A stretch of 64,000 bases of DNA from Candidatus Villigracilis saccharophilus (GTDB lineage: Bacteria; Chloroflexota; Anaerolineae; Anaerolineales; Villigracilaceae), in contig JADJNA010000062.1 of the NCBI GenBank assembly GCA_016709305.1, positions 36,001-100,000 of the forward strand. The letters are read 5' to 3'. The notes under the pieces were generated by a model. The model was given only the letters and a program-made list of their open reading frames with translations, was not told the origin of the DNA and did no database searches. The first letter of the stretch is position 1, and every line of letters starts with the position of its first letter. The translations under genes and the position numbers were made by a program. Shown here in pieces: positions 16,851 to 25,723 of the stretch.

Positions 16851-17312
16851 ATGCCGATCGTTTCTGGAATCCCTGCGCCTGAGTTTGAGATGTTGGATGA
16901 CACCAGCACCCTGCGAAAATTATCTGACTATCGTGGCAGGCATGTGGTATTGTATTTTTATCCCAAGGATGATACCCCTGGCTGTACAAAAGAAGCATGT
17001 AATTTTCGGGATGATTATTCAGCCTATGACCAGGCTGGTGTGGTCATACTGGGAGTCAGCCCGGATTCTGTTAGATCGCACGTCAAATTCAAACAAAAAT
17101 TTCAGCTTCAATTCCCGCTTCTGGCAGATGAAGAACATAAAGTCTCAGAACGATATGGTGTCTGGGGTCCCAAGAAATTCATGGGTAAGGAATATGTAGG
17201 CGTGCTGAGAACGACTTTTCTGATTGACAGGGATGGCATGGTAAAGAAGGTTTATGAGAATGTGCGTCCCGCGGAACACAGCGCAGAGCTGTTAAAAGAA
17301 TTATTGGGTTAA
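16851..17312 (+). CDS. bcp: Peroxiredoxin of the Bcp/PrxQ type
   Basis: A 153-residue thiol peroxidase that reduces peroxides. The peroxidatic Cys45 is in DTPGCTKEAC and a resolving Cys50 lies five residues on, the atypical 2-Cys arrangement of BCP proteins. FYPKDDTPG and the C-terminal TTFLIDRDG are family-typical. AGGAGAG precedes the ATG. The PQQ-type lipoprotein gene follows after 10 bases, so the two are probably co-transcribed. Confidence 0.95.
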   Translation: MPIVSGIPAPEFEMLDDTSTLRKLSDYRGRHVVLYFYPKDDTPGCTKEACNFRDDYSAYDQAGVVILGVSPDSVRSHVKFKQKFQLQFPLLADEEHKVSERYGVWGPKKFMGKEYVGVLRTTFLIDRDGMVKKVYENVRPAEHSAELLKELLG

Positions 17313-17322
17313 ATAGGCAACT

Positions 17323-18510
17323 ATGCAAAAATATAAGATTTGGGCGGGGACTTTCCTGCTCGTTATTCTGGGAGCATGTGCTTCGCCGACACCACCAGTT
17401 CCAGCGCCATTACAGCCAGCCGTGCATACGCAGCCACAGGCAGGTTCGACTGCGGCGACCGTGGTCGAGATAACCGCGCCTGTCTGGGTCGCCTCGCTTT
17501 CAGACGCAGTGAATGCTTCTCCGTTGGTAAGCGGGGACCTGGTGATCGTTCCGACCGCTGATGGCATGCTTCACGCCCTTAAGGCAGAAACAGGTGAAAT
17601 AGCCTGGGTCTATTCAGGGGAAGCGAAAGTTTGGGACGCATCTGTCAATGCGGATGAAACCAAAGTTTGCGCAGGTTTGCAAGGCCGCAAAGTGATCTGC
17701 CTGGATGTAAAGACAGGTATTCCTTTATGGACTGCCTCTCTTGAACTTGAAGTACAGTCCCGCATAGCGCTCACTTCTGACCGAGTGTTTGCTCCGACTA
17801 CCCATGCCGGTCCCGGGCTGAAAACTGATTTTAATGCTCAAGCATCTCTGATCGCATTGGATGCATCAAATGGGGAGGTTATTTGGCAAAGCCTTACAGA
17901 GAATTATATTTTGCGACGGCCTGTCGTGAATGGAAATATTGTTATTACCGGCGGAGCCTATCAAATCCCCGAAAAGCCTGAAGGCGAAGTTGCTACTGGA
18001 ATCTACGCGTTTAATGCGGAAGATGGCTCGTTGCTTTGGGAATACCGATCAAATGATGGGCTGCTGCGCTGGGTTGAATCTGGTGATGACCTTGTCTTTT
18101 TTTCAGCGGCATCCGAGATCGTTTATGCGCTCAACTTGAACGACGGCAGGTTGCTGTGGCAGGATGGTCCAGGGTATTGGATGCAGTTCCCTGTGATGAA
18201 TAATGGGCAAATATATTTTGGCAGCGGGGATGAATATTTCCATGCTTATAACGCGTCAACTGGGGTTGAAACCTGGTCACATATGATCGACCTATCCTCG
18301 ATTAACCAGATCGGTCGCCCCATCCTTCGTGATAACAGCATTTGGTTTAATTCGGTTACAGGCGAGATCTATTCTTTGGATGTGAACAACGGTGAACGCC
18401 TTGCGACAATATATACAGAACAGTCTGCTCGAGTCGGCGGGGCGTTGTACGAATCGTTTTATATTATGGGTGACCCGCAAGGAAAGGTATATGCCTACTC
18501 TGTTCAATAA
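17323..18510 (+). CDS. PQQ-type beta-propeller lipoprotein (first copy)
   Basis: A 395-residue exported lipoprotein: a hydrophobic N-terminus ends in the lipobox LGAC (Cys19), followed by a Pro/Thr-rich linker. The rest is built of PQQ-like propeller blades, seen as repeated LxALxxxTGExxW motifs (LHALKAETGEIAWVY, LIALDASNGEVIW, VYALNLNDGRLLWQ, YSLDVNNGERLAT). No cytochrome or dehydrogenase catalytic site is evident, so a structural or scaffolding role like that of BamB-type propellers is as likely as PQQ binding. It overlaps the next, paralogous gene by 20 bases. Confidence 0.82.
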   Translation: MQKYKIWAGTFLLVILGACASPTPPVPAPLQPAVHTQPQAGSTAATVVEITAPVWVASLSDAVNASPLVSGDLVIVPTADGMLHALKAETGEIAWVYSGEAKVWDASVNADETKVCAGLQGRKVICLDVKTGIPLWTASLELEVQSRIALTSDRVFAPTTHAGPGLKTDFNAQASLIALDASNGEVIWQSLTENYILRRPVVNGNIVITGGAYQIPEKPEGEVATGIYAFNAEDGSLLWEYRSNDGLLRWVESGDDLVFFSAASEIVYALNLNDGRLLWQDGPGYWMQFPVMNNGQIYFGSGDEYFHAYNASTGVETWSHMIDLSSINQIGRPILRDNSIWFNSVTGEIYSLDVNNGERLATIYTEQSARVGGALYESFYIMGDPQGKVYAYSVQ

Positions 18511-19666
18511 AGTTTTTTTTAAAAGGCCCCGCCGCCTTGTTGTCTTCGTTATTTTTATGGCAATAATGATCGCTTGTCAGCCGAAAAAGGCTGATACGAA
18601 CCGCCCGCTTGATGGGACTACATTACATCAGGTCTGGTCGCGGGATGTGGGCGAGCCGATCAACCATCCGCCGTTGAGGATCGGGAATGTTTTGATTGTT
18701 GCGCCGATTGACAGGCCCCTTCTAGGGCTGAATGCGAAGACAGGTGAGACTCTTTGGTCTTATGACCCCGGAGTGAGGGTCTGGGACCGCGCGTATGATA
18801 GTGATGGCAAGCGCCTCTTTATCGGTATTCAGGATGGAAAATATATTGCGTTAGATCCCTCCAATGGAAAAAAAATTTGGGAGGCATCCCTGGGGATCAA
18901 TTCTCAAATGCCGCCTTTTATCTCAGATGGCGTGGTGTACGTGCCTACTACTTTTGCAGGTCCAGATACGCCCGGTGACCCGAATGGAAAAGCCGCTTTA
19001 TTCGCGCTTTCAGTGGAGGACGGGGAAATTCTTTGGTCGTTTGAAAGCGGTAATTATATTTTGCAAACCCCATATAAACAGGGTGACACAATTTATCTGG
19101 CCGGCAGTTTTTCATCGCCTAAGGTTGTTGATGAAGGCGGTCATATGCGGGTCTATGCACTTAATGCGAATGATGGTTCGGTCAAATGGGCTTATGAATC
19201 AGAGGACGGTTTTACCAAGCAAATTTACGCCACAGAAAATGTGGTTTCATATATTGCCTATCAAGATTTTCTTGTGGGCGTAGATGCAAACAACGGCGAA
19301 TTATTGTGGCGGAAAGATACCGGTAACTGGGTGCCGACCTTTGCCGGCTACAAAGATGTTGTGTATTATGGGTCAGCCAATACTGTGGTACACGCCATTC
19401 AAGCCGACTCTGGCGAATCTCTCTGGACCTATAACATCCCTGAAGGAACTTTTAATTATCTGATTGGCGCGCCTGTATTGCTCGGCAACGAATTGGTTTT
19501 CCTTACTCAGGTGGGCGAAATTTTCTCTCTCGATTCCATAACAGGCGAATTCCTTTGGCAGGTCAGTACTGGAATTGCTAATACAAGAGCAGGCTTGAGT
19601 GTTTATGACGGGTGGCTGTATATCGGCGGGGGAGATGGTCTGGTATATGGGTATTCTGATTATTAA
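18491..19666 (+). CDS. PQQ-type beta-propeller lipoprotein (second copy)
   Basis: A 391-residue paralogue of the preceding gene. The start at 18491 (MPTLFNKVFFKRPRR) has GGAAAGG upstream and lies inside the end of the previous gene. It has a basic N-terminus, a hydrophobic segment and the lipobox IAC at about residues 27-29, then propeller blades (LLGLNAKTGETLWSY, YIALDPSNGKKIWE, VYALNANDGSVKWAY, VVHAIQADSGESLWTY, IFSLDSITGEFLWQ). The two genes look like a tandem duplication. Their common position before the cytochrome/oxidase island is suggestive but no functional link is proven. Confidence 0.82.
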   Translation: MPTLFNKVFFKRPRRLVVFVIFMAIMIACQPKKADTNRPLDGTTLHQVWSRDVGEPINHPPLRIGNVLIVAPIDRPLLGLNAKTGETLWSYDPGVRVWDRAYDSDGKRLFIGIQDGKYIALDPSNGKKIWEASLGINSQMPPFISDGVVYVPTTFAGPDTPGDPNGKAALFALSVEDGEILWSFESGNYILQTPYKQGDTIYLAGSFSSPKVVDEGGHMRVYALNANDGSVKWAYESEDGFTKQIYATENVVSYIAYQDFLVGVDANNGELLWRKDTGNWVPTFAGYKDVVYYGSANTVVHAIQADSGESLWTYNIPEGTFNYLIGAPVLLGNELVFLTQVGEIFSLDSITGEFLWQVSTGIANTRAGLSVYDGWLYIGGGDGLVYGYSDY

Positions 19667-19725
19667 TTTTTTTCTATCTCTTTCAATAGATATATTACTT
19701 TCTTACCGTAATAAAAGACTATTAA

Positions 19726-19763
19726 ACAAAAACTCACCCCAGGAAATCGGGGTGAGTTTTTGT
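19726..19763. terminator. Bidirectional terminator
   Basis: A 15-bp stem ACAAAAACTCACCCC and its complement around an 8-base loop, between convergent genes. Confidence 0.9.
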
Positions 19764-19776
19764 TACTTATATTTGA

Positions 19777-21593
19777 TTACTTCTTGACACCCGCGAGCAC
19801 CAAGGGGCCGTCGCGGTTTTCTTCAGTGATGTCGAACTCTATGCCAGGGGGCATGCGGTTATTGCGGAGACGTTCACGGAGCTTGGAAGCATCCTAGTGG
19901 AAATCGGTCTCGCCGACAGCTGCCGCGCCGAGGATGGAAACTCCGGGAGGAGCGGAGAGAGAATCAGCGCCGTGACGATACCTTCGTAGGAAGACAGATC
20001 CATCTCGTGATAGGAGTTTTCGGTATTTCCAAGTGACAGCCAGTGCAGGCTTGAGAACCATCGAACCACATGCCAGCCTGAGTGAAGAAGGGCAGAACAT
20101 CGCGCTCGAAGATGAGTTGTGCGCCGCCATATTCGAAGGCATCCGTTTCTGGAGCGCCGGCATCGACCCAGGGCGCCGATCAGACTCGCGCCATTTAGGT
20201 CGCAGCCATATTGACCGGCAAGGGACTTTCGCGCCGTCCGCGCCGACTTCAACACACAGGCCGTCGCGGTTGCCTTCGGTGATATCGAAAGTCCAACCTG
20301 GGGCATGCGGTTGTTGCGGAGACGAAAGCGGAGTTTGGAAGCGTTCCAATCGAAGTCGGTACCGCTGCCGGCTGCTGCGCCGAGGATGGAAACTCCTGGA
20401 GGAGCGGAGAGCGCATCAGCGCCAAGCAGGATCCCCTCGTAGGTGGTCAGGTTCATTTCGTGATATGAGTTTTCGGTGTTTCCGAAGTGGCAGCCAGTGC
20501 AAGCCTGTGCGCCTTCGTACCAGACACCGTTCGTGGTGAACAATGGCAGGATATCTTTTTCAAATGTGCCGTCGCAGGCAGAACCATCATCGGCTGTGAA
20601 GGAGAACGCGTCTGCTTCAGGAGAGCCGGCATTGACCCAGTCGCCGATCAGGCTGACAGCTTTAACCTCACATTGACCCGTTCCGAATGCGGCCGCGGTT
20701 GATGAGCTAACTTCGACAGGTGCGCCGTGAAGCACCAAGGGGCCGTCGCGGTTTTCTTCAGTGATATCGAACTCTATGCCAGGGGGCATGCGGTTATTGC
20801 GGAGACGTTCACGGAGCTTGGAAGCATCCCAGTGGAAATCGGTCTCGCCGACAGCTGCCGCGCCGAGGATGGAAACTCCGGGAGGAGCGGAGAGAGAATC
20901 AGCGCCGGTGACGATACCTTCGTAGGAAGACAGATCCATCTCGTGATAGGAGTTTTCGGTGTTTCCGAAGTGACAGCCAGTGCAGGCTTGAGAACCATCG
21001 AACCACATGCCAGCCTGAGTGAAGAAGGGCAGAACATCGCGCTCGAAGGTGAGTTGCGTGCCGCCATATTCGAAGGCATCCGTTTCTGGAGCGCCGGCAT
21101 CGACCCAGGCGCCGATCAGACTCGCGCCATTTAGGTCGCAGCCATATTGACCGGCAAGGACTTTCGCGCCGTCCGCGCCGACTTCAACACACAGGCCGTC
21201 GCGGTTGCCTTCGGTGATATCGAAAGTCCAACCTGGGGGCATGCGGTTGTTGCGGAGACGGGAGCGGAGCTTGGAAGCGTTCCAATCGAAGTCAGTACCG
21301 CCGCCGGCTGCCGCGCCTAGGATGGACACTCCTGGAGGAGCGGAGAGCGCATCAGCGCCAAGCAGGATCCCCTCGTAGGTGGTCAGGTTCATTTCGTGAT
21401 ATGAGTTTTCGGTGTTTCCGAAGTGGCAGCCAGTGCAAGCCTGTGCGCCTTCGTACCAGACACCGTTTGTGGTGAACAATGGCAGGATATCTTTTTCAAA
21501 TGTGCCGTTGTAGCTATTGCCATCATTGCCTGTATAACTGAACTCTTCTGCTTCAGGAGAGCCGGCATTGACCCAGTCGCCGATCAGGTCGAC
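19777..21593 (-). repeat. Two 936-bp direct repeats inside the cytochrome gene
   Basis: The gene body consists of two nearly identical 936-bp (312-codon) units, about 21593-20658 and 20657-19777, each holding an A and a B haem module. For example, TCGCCGATCAGG recurs at 20641 and 21577. The net length difference in the second copy is one base, the sum of three deletions and two insertions. Confidence 0.85.
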
Positions 21594-21806
21594 GGCATGA
21601 GCAGCATCCCCAGGGGTAGATGCAGATGCCTCTGCTGGTTTGTTCTCTTCCGGCTCAGGCGTTGTGGTGGGGGGGACTTGGGTTTGTGTTGGAGCTAACG
21701 TTGCGAAAGGCGGCATTGTGGCACTGCCTCCACATGCAGCCAATACGATCGATCCTATGGTGAGCATAGCACCGAGGATCATGAACAAGAATGACTTTCG
21801 TTTCAT
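19839..21806 (-). CDS. Repeat-containing multihaem cytochrome c lipoprotein (3' end frameshifted)
   Basis: The frame encodes 655 residues. It starts with a lipoprotein signal (lipobox LAAC, Cys near residue 25) and a Thr/Pro/Glu-rich linker. From about residue 72 there are alternating c-type haem modules, A-B-A-B, each with ACTGCHFGNTENSYHEM, APPGVSILGAAA and a distal NNRMPPG methionine. That gives four CxxCH sites, of which three are in frame. In the last module five one-base indels (near 20300, 20221, 20171, 20031 and 19971) and a TGG-to-TAG change scramble the frame. The original stop was probably TAA at 19777-19779, reading ...RDGPLVLAGVKK. The neighbouring oxidase genes suggest a role as electron donor; this is inference. 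Confidence 0.8.
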   Translation of the reverse strand: MKRKSFLFMILGAMLTIGSIVLAACGGSATMPPFATLAPTQTQVPPTTTPEPEENKPAEASASTPGDAAHAVDLIGDWVNAGSPEAEEFSYTGNDGNSYNGTFEKDILPLFTTNGVWYEGAQACTGCHFGNTENSYHEMNLTTYEGILLGADALSAPPGVSILGAAAGGGTDFDWNASKLRSRLRNNRMPPGWTFDITEGNRDGLCVEVGADGAKVLAGQYGCDLNGASLIGAWVDAGAPETDAFEYGGTQLTFERDVLPFFTQAGMWFDGSQACTGCHFGNTENSYHEMDLSSYEGIVTGADSLSAPPGVSILGAAAVGETDFHWDASKLRERLRNNRMPPGIEFDITEENRDGPLVLHGAPVEVSSSTAAAFGTGQCEVKAVSLIGDWVNAGSPEADAFSFTADDGSACDGTFEKDILPLFTTNGVWYEGAQACTGCHFGNTENSYHEMNLTTYEGILLGADALSAPPGVSILGAAAGSGTDFDWNASKLRFRLRNNRMPQVGLSISPKATATACVLKSARTARKSLAGQYGCDLNGASLIGALGRCRRSRNGCLRIWRRTTHLRARCSALLHSGWHVVRWFSSLHWLSLGNTENSYHEMDLSSYEGIVTALILSPLLPEFPSSARQLSARPISTRMLPSSVNVSAITACPLA

Positions 21807-22069
21807 AACATTCTCCTCTCCCGGGAATTTTAATTTGTCATTAATAATATGACGACGGCATTATAGCAAGCATGTCGTAAAATACAACCTTTTTGGTGTG
21901 CTTTGTGAAAAAATACTCGTTACGGAGAGAAGGTTAAGAATAAATTAAGCTTGTGTTAAGCTGTACAAATCAGATGAAAAATAGTGACAAATGGATTAAT
22001 GTTTGGTAAAACTGTGCAGTTTGTTAAGCTGGGTCGGGATTACCCATAAGCTATTTTGAGGAGAGAGCT

Positions 22070-23071
22070 ATGCGACATTTTGTTGTAGTGGGAGTATTGG
22101 TCATTCTGGTGGCTGGTCTCACATATATCGGGTTGGATTCACTGGGCTTAATGCCAATTGCGGCAAGCGCTCAAGCCATACCGATCGATTGGATGTGGAA
22201 TTGGCAGGTGGTTGCCATTTCATTTCTTTTTTCACTGATCATTGTGCCGATGATCTACAGCATGATCGTCTTTCGGCGCAGAAAAGGTGATACCACTGAC
22301 GCTGAACATATCGAAGGCAATACCAACCTGGAGATCGCGTGGACCGTGCTTCCCCTGTTTTTGGTATTAACTTTTGCTTATATGGGAGCATTTTCTTTGG
22401 GGGAAATGCGCCGCGCAGATCCAAACGCGATGATCATCAAGGTGTCCGGCCAGCAATGGACCTGGACCTTTGAATATCCAGAGACCGGGGTGGTTTCCTC
22501 TGAATTGCATTTGCCGTTGAACAGGCAGGTTTTGTTAATGATGGAATCCAAGGATGTCATCCATTCGTTTTGGGTGCCGGAATTTCGCGTCAAACAGGAC
22601 GTTGTGCCGGGACGCATAACCGAGTATAGGATCACACCTTCATTGGTTGGCACATATATGGTTCGTTGTGCTGAAATTTGCGGAACATCGCATGCCTATA
22701 TGGAATCGAGGGTGATCGTGGATGATGTGGCAATATTCGAAGCGTGGATGGATGAACAAGCTGAACTCGCTGCGATAAAGACGCCGGAAGGAATGGGAAA
22801 GCAATTGGTTACGGCCAATGGTTGTTTGGGGTGCCACTCGATTACCAGTGTTTCCCTTGCCACGGCTCCCACCTGGTTCGGATTGTATGGCGCTGAAGTT
22901 CCGCTGGCTGATGGTACGACGGTCATTTCAGATGACGCTTATATTGCCGAGTCAATTCTTGCTCCGAAGGCTAAGGAAGTGGCGGGTTATTCTCCGACCA
23001 TCATGCCTGCGTTTACATTGACCGATGAAGAGATAGCACACATCATCGCTTACATAAAGACCTTAAAATAA
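22070..23071 (+). CDS. coxB: Cytochrome c oxidase subunit II with fused cytochrome c domain
   Basis: A 333-residue membrane protein. An N-terminal hydrophobic segment is followed by two helices of the subunit II hairpin (about 46-68 and 88-110) and a periplasmic cupredoxin domain. The CuA ligands are visible: His165 (DVIHSFW), Cys200, Cys204, His208 and Met211 (CAEICGTSHAYM), with the aromatic stretch GQQWTWTFEYP. A C-terminal class I cytochrome c domain has CLGCH (252-256) and a distal Met in TIMPAF. So electrons enter through a fused cytochrome (caa3-like layout). GAGGAGAG precedes the ATG. It is the first gene of the oxidase operon. Confidence 0.96.
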   Translation: MRHFVVVGVLVILVAGLTYIGLDSLGLMPIAASAQAIPIDWMWNWQVVAISFLFSLIIVPMIYSMIVFRRRKGDTTDAEHIEGNTNLEIAWTVLPLFLVLTFAYMGAFSLGEMRRADPNAMIIKVSGQQWTWTFEYPETGVVSSELHLPLNRQVLLMMESKDVIHSFWVPEFRVKQDVVPGRITEYRITPSLVGTYMVRCAEICGTSHAYMESRVIVDDVAIFEAWMDEQAELAAIKTPEGMGKQLVTANGCLGCHSITSVSLATAPTWFGLYGAEVPLADGTTVISDDAYIAESILAPKAKEVAGYSPTIMPAFTLTDEEIAHIIAYIKTLK

Positions 23072-23090
23072 GATGGCGGAGGATTAAAAG

Positions 23091-24791
23091 ATGAAGAACT
23101 TCTTTTCGACCGCCCTTGCGCGTGGTTTGTTCTGGCAGTTGATCGGTACTCTTGTAGGTGCTGGTTTGGTGACAGGCATTCGTGCGGCGATGGGCTTAAG
23201 TACTACTGACACATTCTTTTTTACAGAATCACTTGTGACCCTTGGTCTTGGTGGTATTTTTGCTCTGATCTTCCGCACCGAACTCGCCGCATCACAGTTG
23301 CAATTCCTGACTGTTGATATGAAACTGTTCGGTCAGAATGGTCCTCAACTGTATAACACTCTCATGTCTCTTCACGGCATGGTCATGATCGTCTCGATCC
23401 TGTTGGGGATTGCCGGCATTATGAACTATGTTGTGCCGCTTTTACTTGGCGCGCAGGATATGGCATTCCCTCGTTTGAATGCATTTTCCTATTGGATCGC
23501 GGTACCTGCGGCGGTTCTTCTGATCATGAGCCTGATCCTTGGCGGTTTCGACACAGGTTGGACGGGATATCCGCCCCTTTCTGTTCGTGCTCCTGTTGGC
23601 GTGCAAATGTTTTTCCTTGGCGTATTCACAGCAGGCTGGTCATCCATTCTCGGTGCACTAAATGTGATCGTGACCGTTGTCCGTATGCGCTCAAAGGGAA
23701 TGACAGCCATGCGGATGCCGATCCTAGTCTGGGCATCCATTGCAACCTCCATCATCTCCTTGACCGCCACTCAGTTGATCGGTCTGTCATTCCAATTGGT
23801 GATGTTCCAGCGCCTTTTAGGGATGGGCTTCTTTGACCCAGCCAAAGGCGGCAATCCAGTGCTCTTTCAGCACCTTTTCTGGTTCTATTCACATCCCGCG
23901 GTTTATGTATTCGTTCTGCCCGGCTTAGGTGTGATCTCTGAGCTATTGCCTGTCTTTGCACGCAAACCATTGTTCGGTTATCGCTGGATTGCCATGTCTT
24001 CGCTGGGTATTGCGCTGGTGGGCTTCCTGGTTTGGGCGCACCATATGTTTACTTCAGGTATGAATGAATACTTGCGGGTACCGTTTATGTACAGCACTTT
24101 ATTGGTGGCAGTGCCGACAGGCGTCAAATTCTTCTCCTGGCTGGCTACGATCTGGAAGGGAAAACTCTCCTACGAGACGCCGCTGTTATTCGTGATCGGC
24201 GCGATCGTTGTCTTCCTTATGGGTGGTCTGACCGGCCCCCCCAATGCCACAGTTTCAGTGGATCTACACCTTCACGATACCTATTTCATTGTGGGACATT
24301 TCCACGACACGATCTTTGGCGGATTTGTCTTCCCATTTTTTGCGGCTGTGTATTACTGGTTTCCCAAGGCGACTGGCCGCCGCATGAACGAGACCCTGGG
24401 CAAGATCCACTTTTGGATCATGACACCTTCGTTCTTTGTGATGACCCTGGGCATGATGCGCATCGGTTTGCTGGGTATGCGCCGCCGCATCGCAGATTAC
24501 GACCCTGCCATGGGCTTTGATTCAACACACCTTATCCTGACGATCACGGGCTACCTGATTTTCATTTCTGTGTGTGTCTTCATTTACAACTTCTTCAACA
24601 GCATCAAGAATGGAGAAAAGGCGGAAGGTAATGTTTGGAATTCCCGCTCACCCGAGTGGCAGGTCCCATCACCCATGCCTGCGCATAACTACGATCAACC
24701 CTTTGAGGTCGTTGGTGAACCCTATGATTACGGTTTGCCCGGCTCGAAATATGTTGAATTCAGCGCTCCCACAAAGAGCAAGCATAAATAA
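23091..24791 (+). CDS. coxA: Cytochrome c oxidase subunit I (A2-type haem-copper oxidase)
   Basis: The 566-residue catalytic subunit, with about 13 membrane helices. The low-spin haem ligand is His95 (SLHGMVM). His268 and Tyr272 are in FYSHPAVY, His317/His318 (WAHHMF) bind CuB, and His403/His405 are in VGHFHDT. The proton-pathway Glu of the A1 type (HPEVY) is replaced by the YS-HPAVY signature of A2-type oxidases. GGAGG stands 8 bases before the ATG. It reduces oxygen to water with proton pumping. It sits between subunit II and a fused IV/III subunit. Confidence 0.96.
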   Translation: MKNFFSTALARGLFWQLIGTLVGAGLVTGIRAAMGLSTTDTFFFTESLVTLGLGGIFALIFRTELAASQLQFLTVDMKLFGQNGPQLYNTLMSLHGMVMIVSILLGIAGIMNYVVPLLLGAQDMAFPRLNAFSYWIAVPAAVLLIMSLILGGFDTGWTGYPPLSVRAPVGVQMFFLGVFTAGWSSILGALNVIVTVVRMRSKGMTAMRMPILVWASIATSIISLTATQLIGLSFQLVMFQRLLGMGFFDPAKGGNPVLFQHLFWFYSHPAVYVFVLPGLGVISELLPVFARKPLFGYRWIAMSSLGIALVGFLVWAHHMFTSGMNEYLRVPFMYSTLLVAVPTGVKFFSWLATIWKGKLSYETPLLFVIGAIVVFLMGGLTGPPNATVSVDLHLHDTYFIVGHFHDTIFGGFVFPFFAAVYYWFPKATGRRMNETLGKIHFWIMTPSFFVMTLGMMRIGLLGMRRRIADYDPAMGFDSTHLILTITGYLIFISVCVFIYNFFNSIKNGEKAEGNVWNSRSPEWQVPSPMPAHNYDQPFEVVGEPYDYGLPGSKYVEFSAPTKSKHK

Positions 24792-24806
24792 AGGGGAGGG
24801 ACTCAC

Positions 24807-25577
24807 ATGTCACATACACACGATAAATCTTCTGCTCTCAGTCAAGGCGTCGTAATCTTCATCTATCTCGCAGTCTTGACCGCTCTGGAATATTTTGTGG
24901 CGGTTACATTTTCTGCCGTCTCCATATTGGCTGTCGTGGCTGTCATCAAGCTGGCGCTGGTCATGTACTATTACATGCACATTTATAAGCTGAACGAGGA
25001 AGGAGAAAGCGATAGGGATTCTTACTCCTATAAGACCGGCTCGAACCGGCTCGGCCTGTGGCTGTTTCTGCTTTCTGACGCGTTCGTCTTCGCTGGTTTG
25101 TTGACCGTCCGCATTAACTTGCTTGGACTCACTCGTCCGCATTTGAACCAGATGCTCGGCCTGTTTGTGACCGTCGTCCTGCTGATCTCATCCTTCTTCA
25201 TGAATCGCGGCGAGACCTTGATGGCGAATGGTGACAGGAAGGGCTTCCTCACCAACACCATGATCACATTTGTGCTTGGGCTCGGATTCTTGCTTGGCGT
25301 TGTTGCTGTCGAATGGCCGATGGCTGCTGCCGAAGGCCTGACCGCCAGCAGCGGTGCGGCTGGCGCGGTTTTCTATATGATGACTGGCATGCATGCCTTC
25401 CATGTATTCACCGGGCTGGTTTTCCTGCTGATCGTGATGAATAACGCCCGCAAAAATGTCTACTCTGCTGAAAAGCATTGGGGCGTTGAAGCGGCAGCCG
25501 TCTACTGGCATTTCGTTGACTTGGTCTGGATCATCTTCTATCCCGCCTTGTATCTTATCGGGAAATTGCTGGCATAA
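24807..25577 (+). CDS. Fused cytochrome c oxidase subunits IV and III
   Basis: A 256-residue protein with seven membrane helices. Residues about 1-60 form two helices like prokaryotic subunit IV (FIYLAVLTALEYF ... VIKLALVMYYYMHI, compare the IK-ALV--YFMH motif of CtaF). Residues about 80-256 form a five-helix subunit III, with GLWLFLLSDAFVFAGLL, the Glu in VVAVEWPMAA, TGMHAFHVFTGL and AVYWHFVDLVWIIFYP. AGGGGAGGG precedes the ATG, 15 bases after coxA. Subunit III stabilises proton uptake in subunit I. Separate genes are the usual state; the fusion is discussed under findings. Confidence 0.88.
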   Translation: MSHTHDKSSALSQGVVIFIYLAVLTALEYFVAVTFSAVSILAVVAVIKLALVMYYYMHIYKLNEEGESDRDSYSYKTGSNRLGLWLFLLSDAFVFAGLLTVRINLLGLTRPHLNQMLGLFVTVVLLISSFFMNRGETLMANGDRKGFLTNTMITFVLGLGFLLGVVAVEWPMAAAEGLTASSGAAGAVFYMMTGMHAFHVFTGLVFLLIVMNNARKNVYSAEKHWGVEAAAVYWHFVDLVWIIFYPALYLIGKLLA

Positions 25578-25586
25578 ATTCAGTTG

Positions 25587-25624
25587 AAAAACTCTCATTA
25601 CGGGGCGGGTAATGAGAGTTTTTT
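25587..25624 (+). terminator. Terminator after the oxidase structural genes
   Basis: A perfect 14-bp stem (AAAACTCTCATTAC and its complement) followed by TTTTTTATTT, 10 bases after the subunit IV/III stop. Confidence 0.9.
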
Positions 25625-25676
25625 ATTTGTGTTCAAATATTGCAGATTCTGGTATAAGTGAATAAATAACCATTTT

Positions 25677-25704
25677 ATCGGGGCGGCCTCAAGGTCGCCC
25701 CGAT
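25677..25704 (+). promoter_or_regulatory. Leader hairpin before sco
   Basis: A 12-bp GC-rich stem ATCGGGGCGGCC/GGTCGCCCCGAT with a TCAA loop, just before GGAG and 19 bases before the sco ATG. It has no T-run, so it may be a 5' stabiliser or an RNA regulatory element rather than a terminator. Confidence 0.45.
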
Positions 25705-25723
25705 TTGGAGTGTTAAACAATAA

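Noticed and set aside
25653..25658. TATAAG as the sco promoter -10 box
   Set aside because: The best upstream -35 match (TTCAAA) is only 15 bases away; too weak to annotate.
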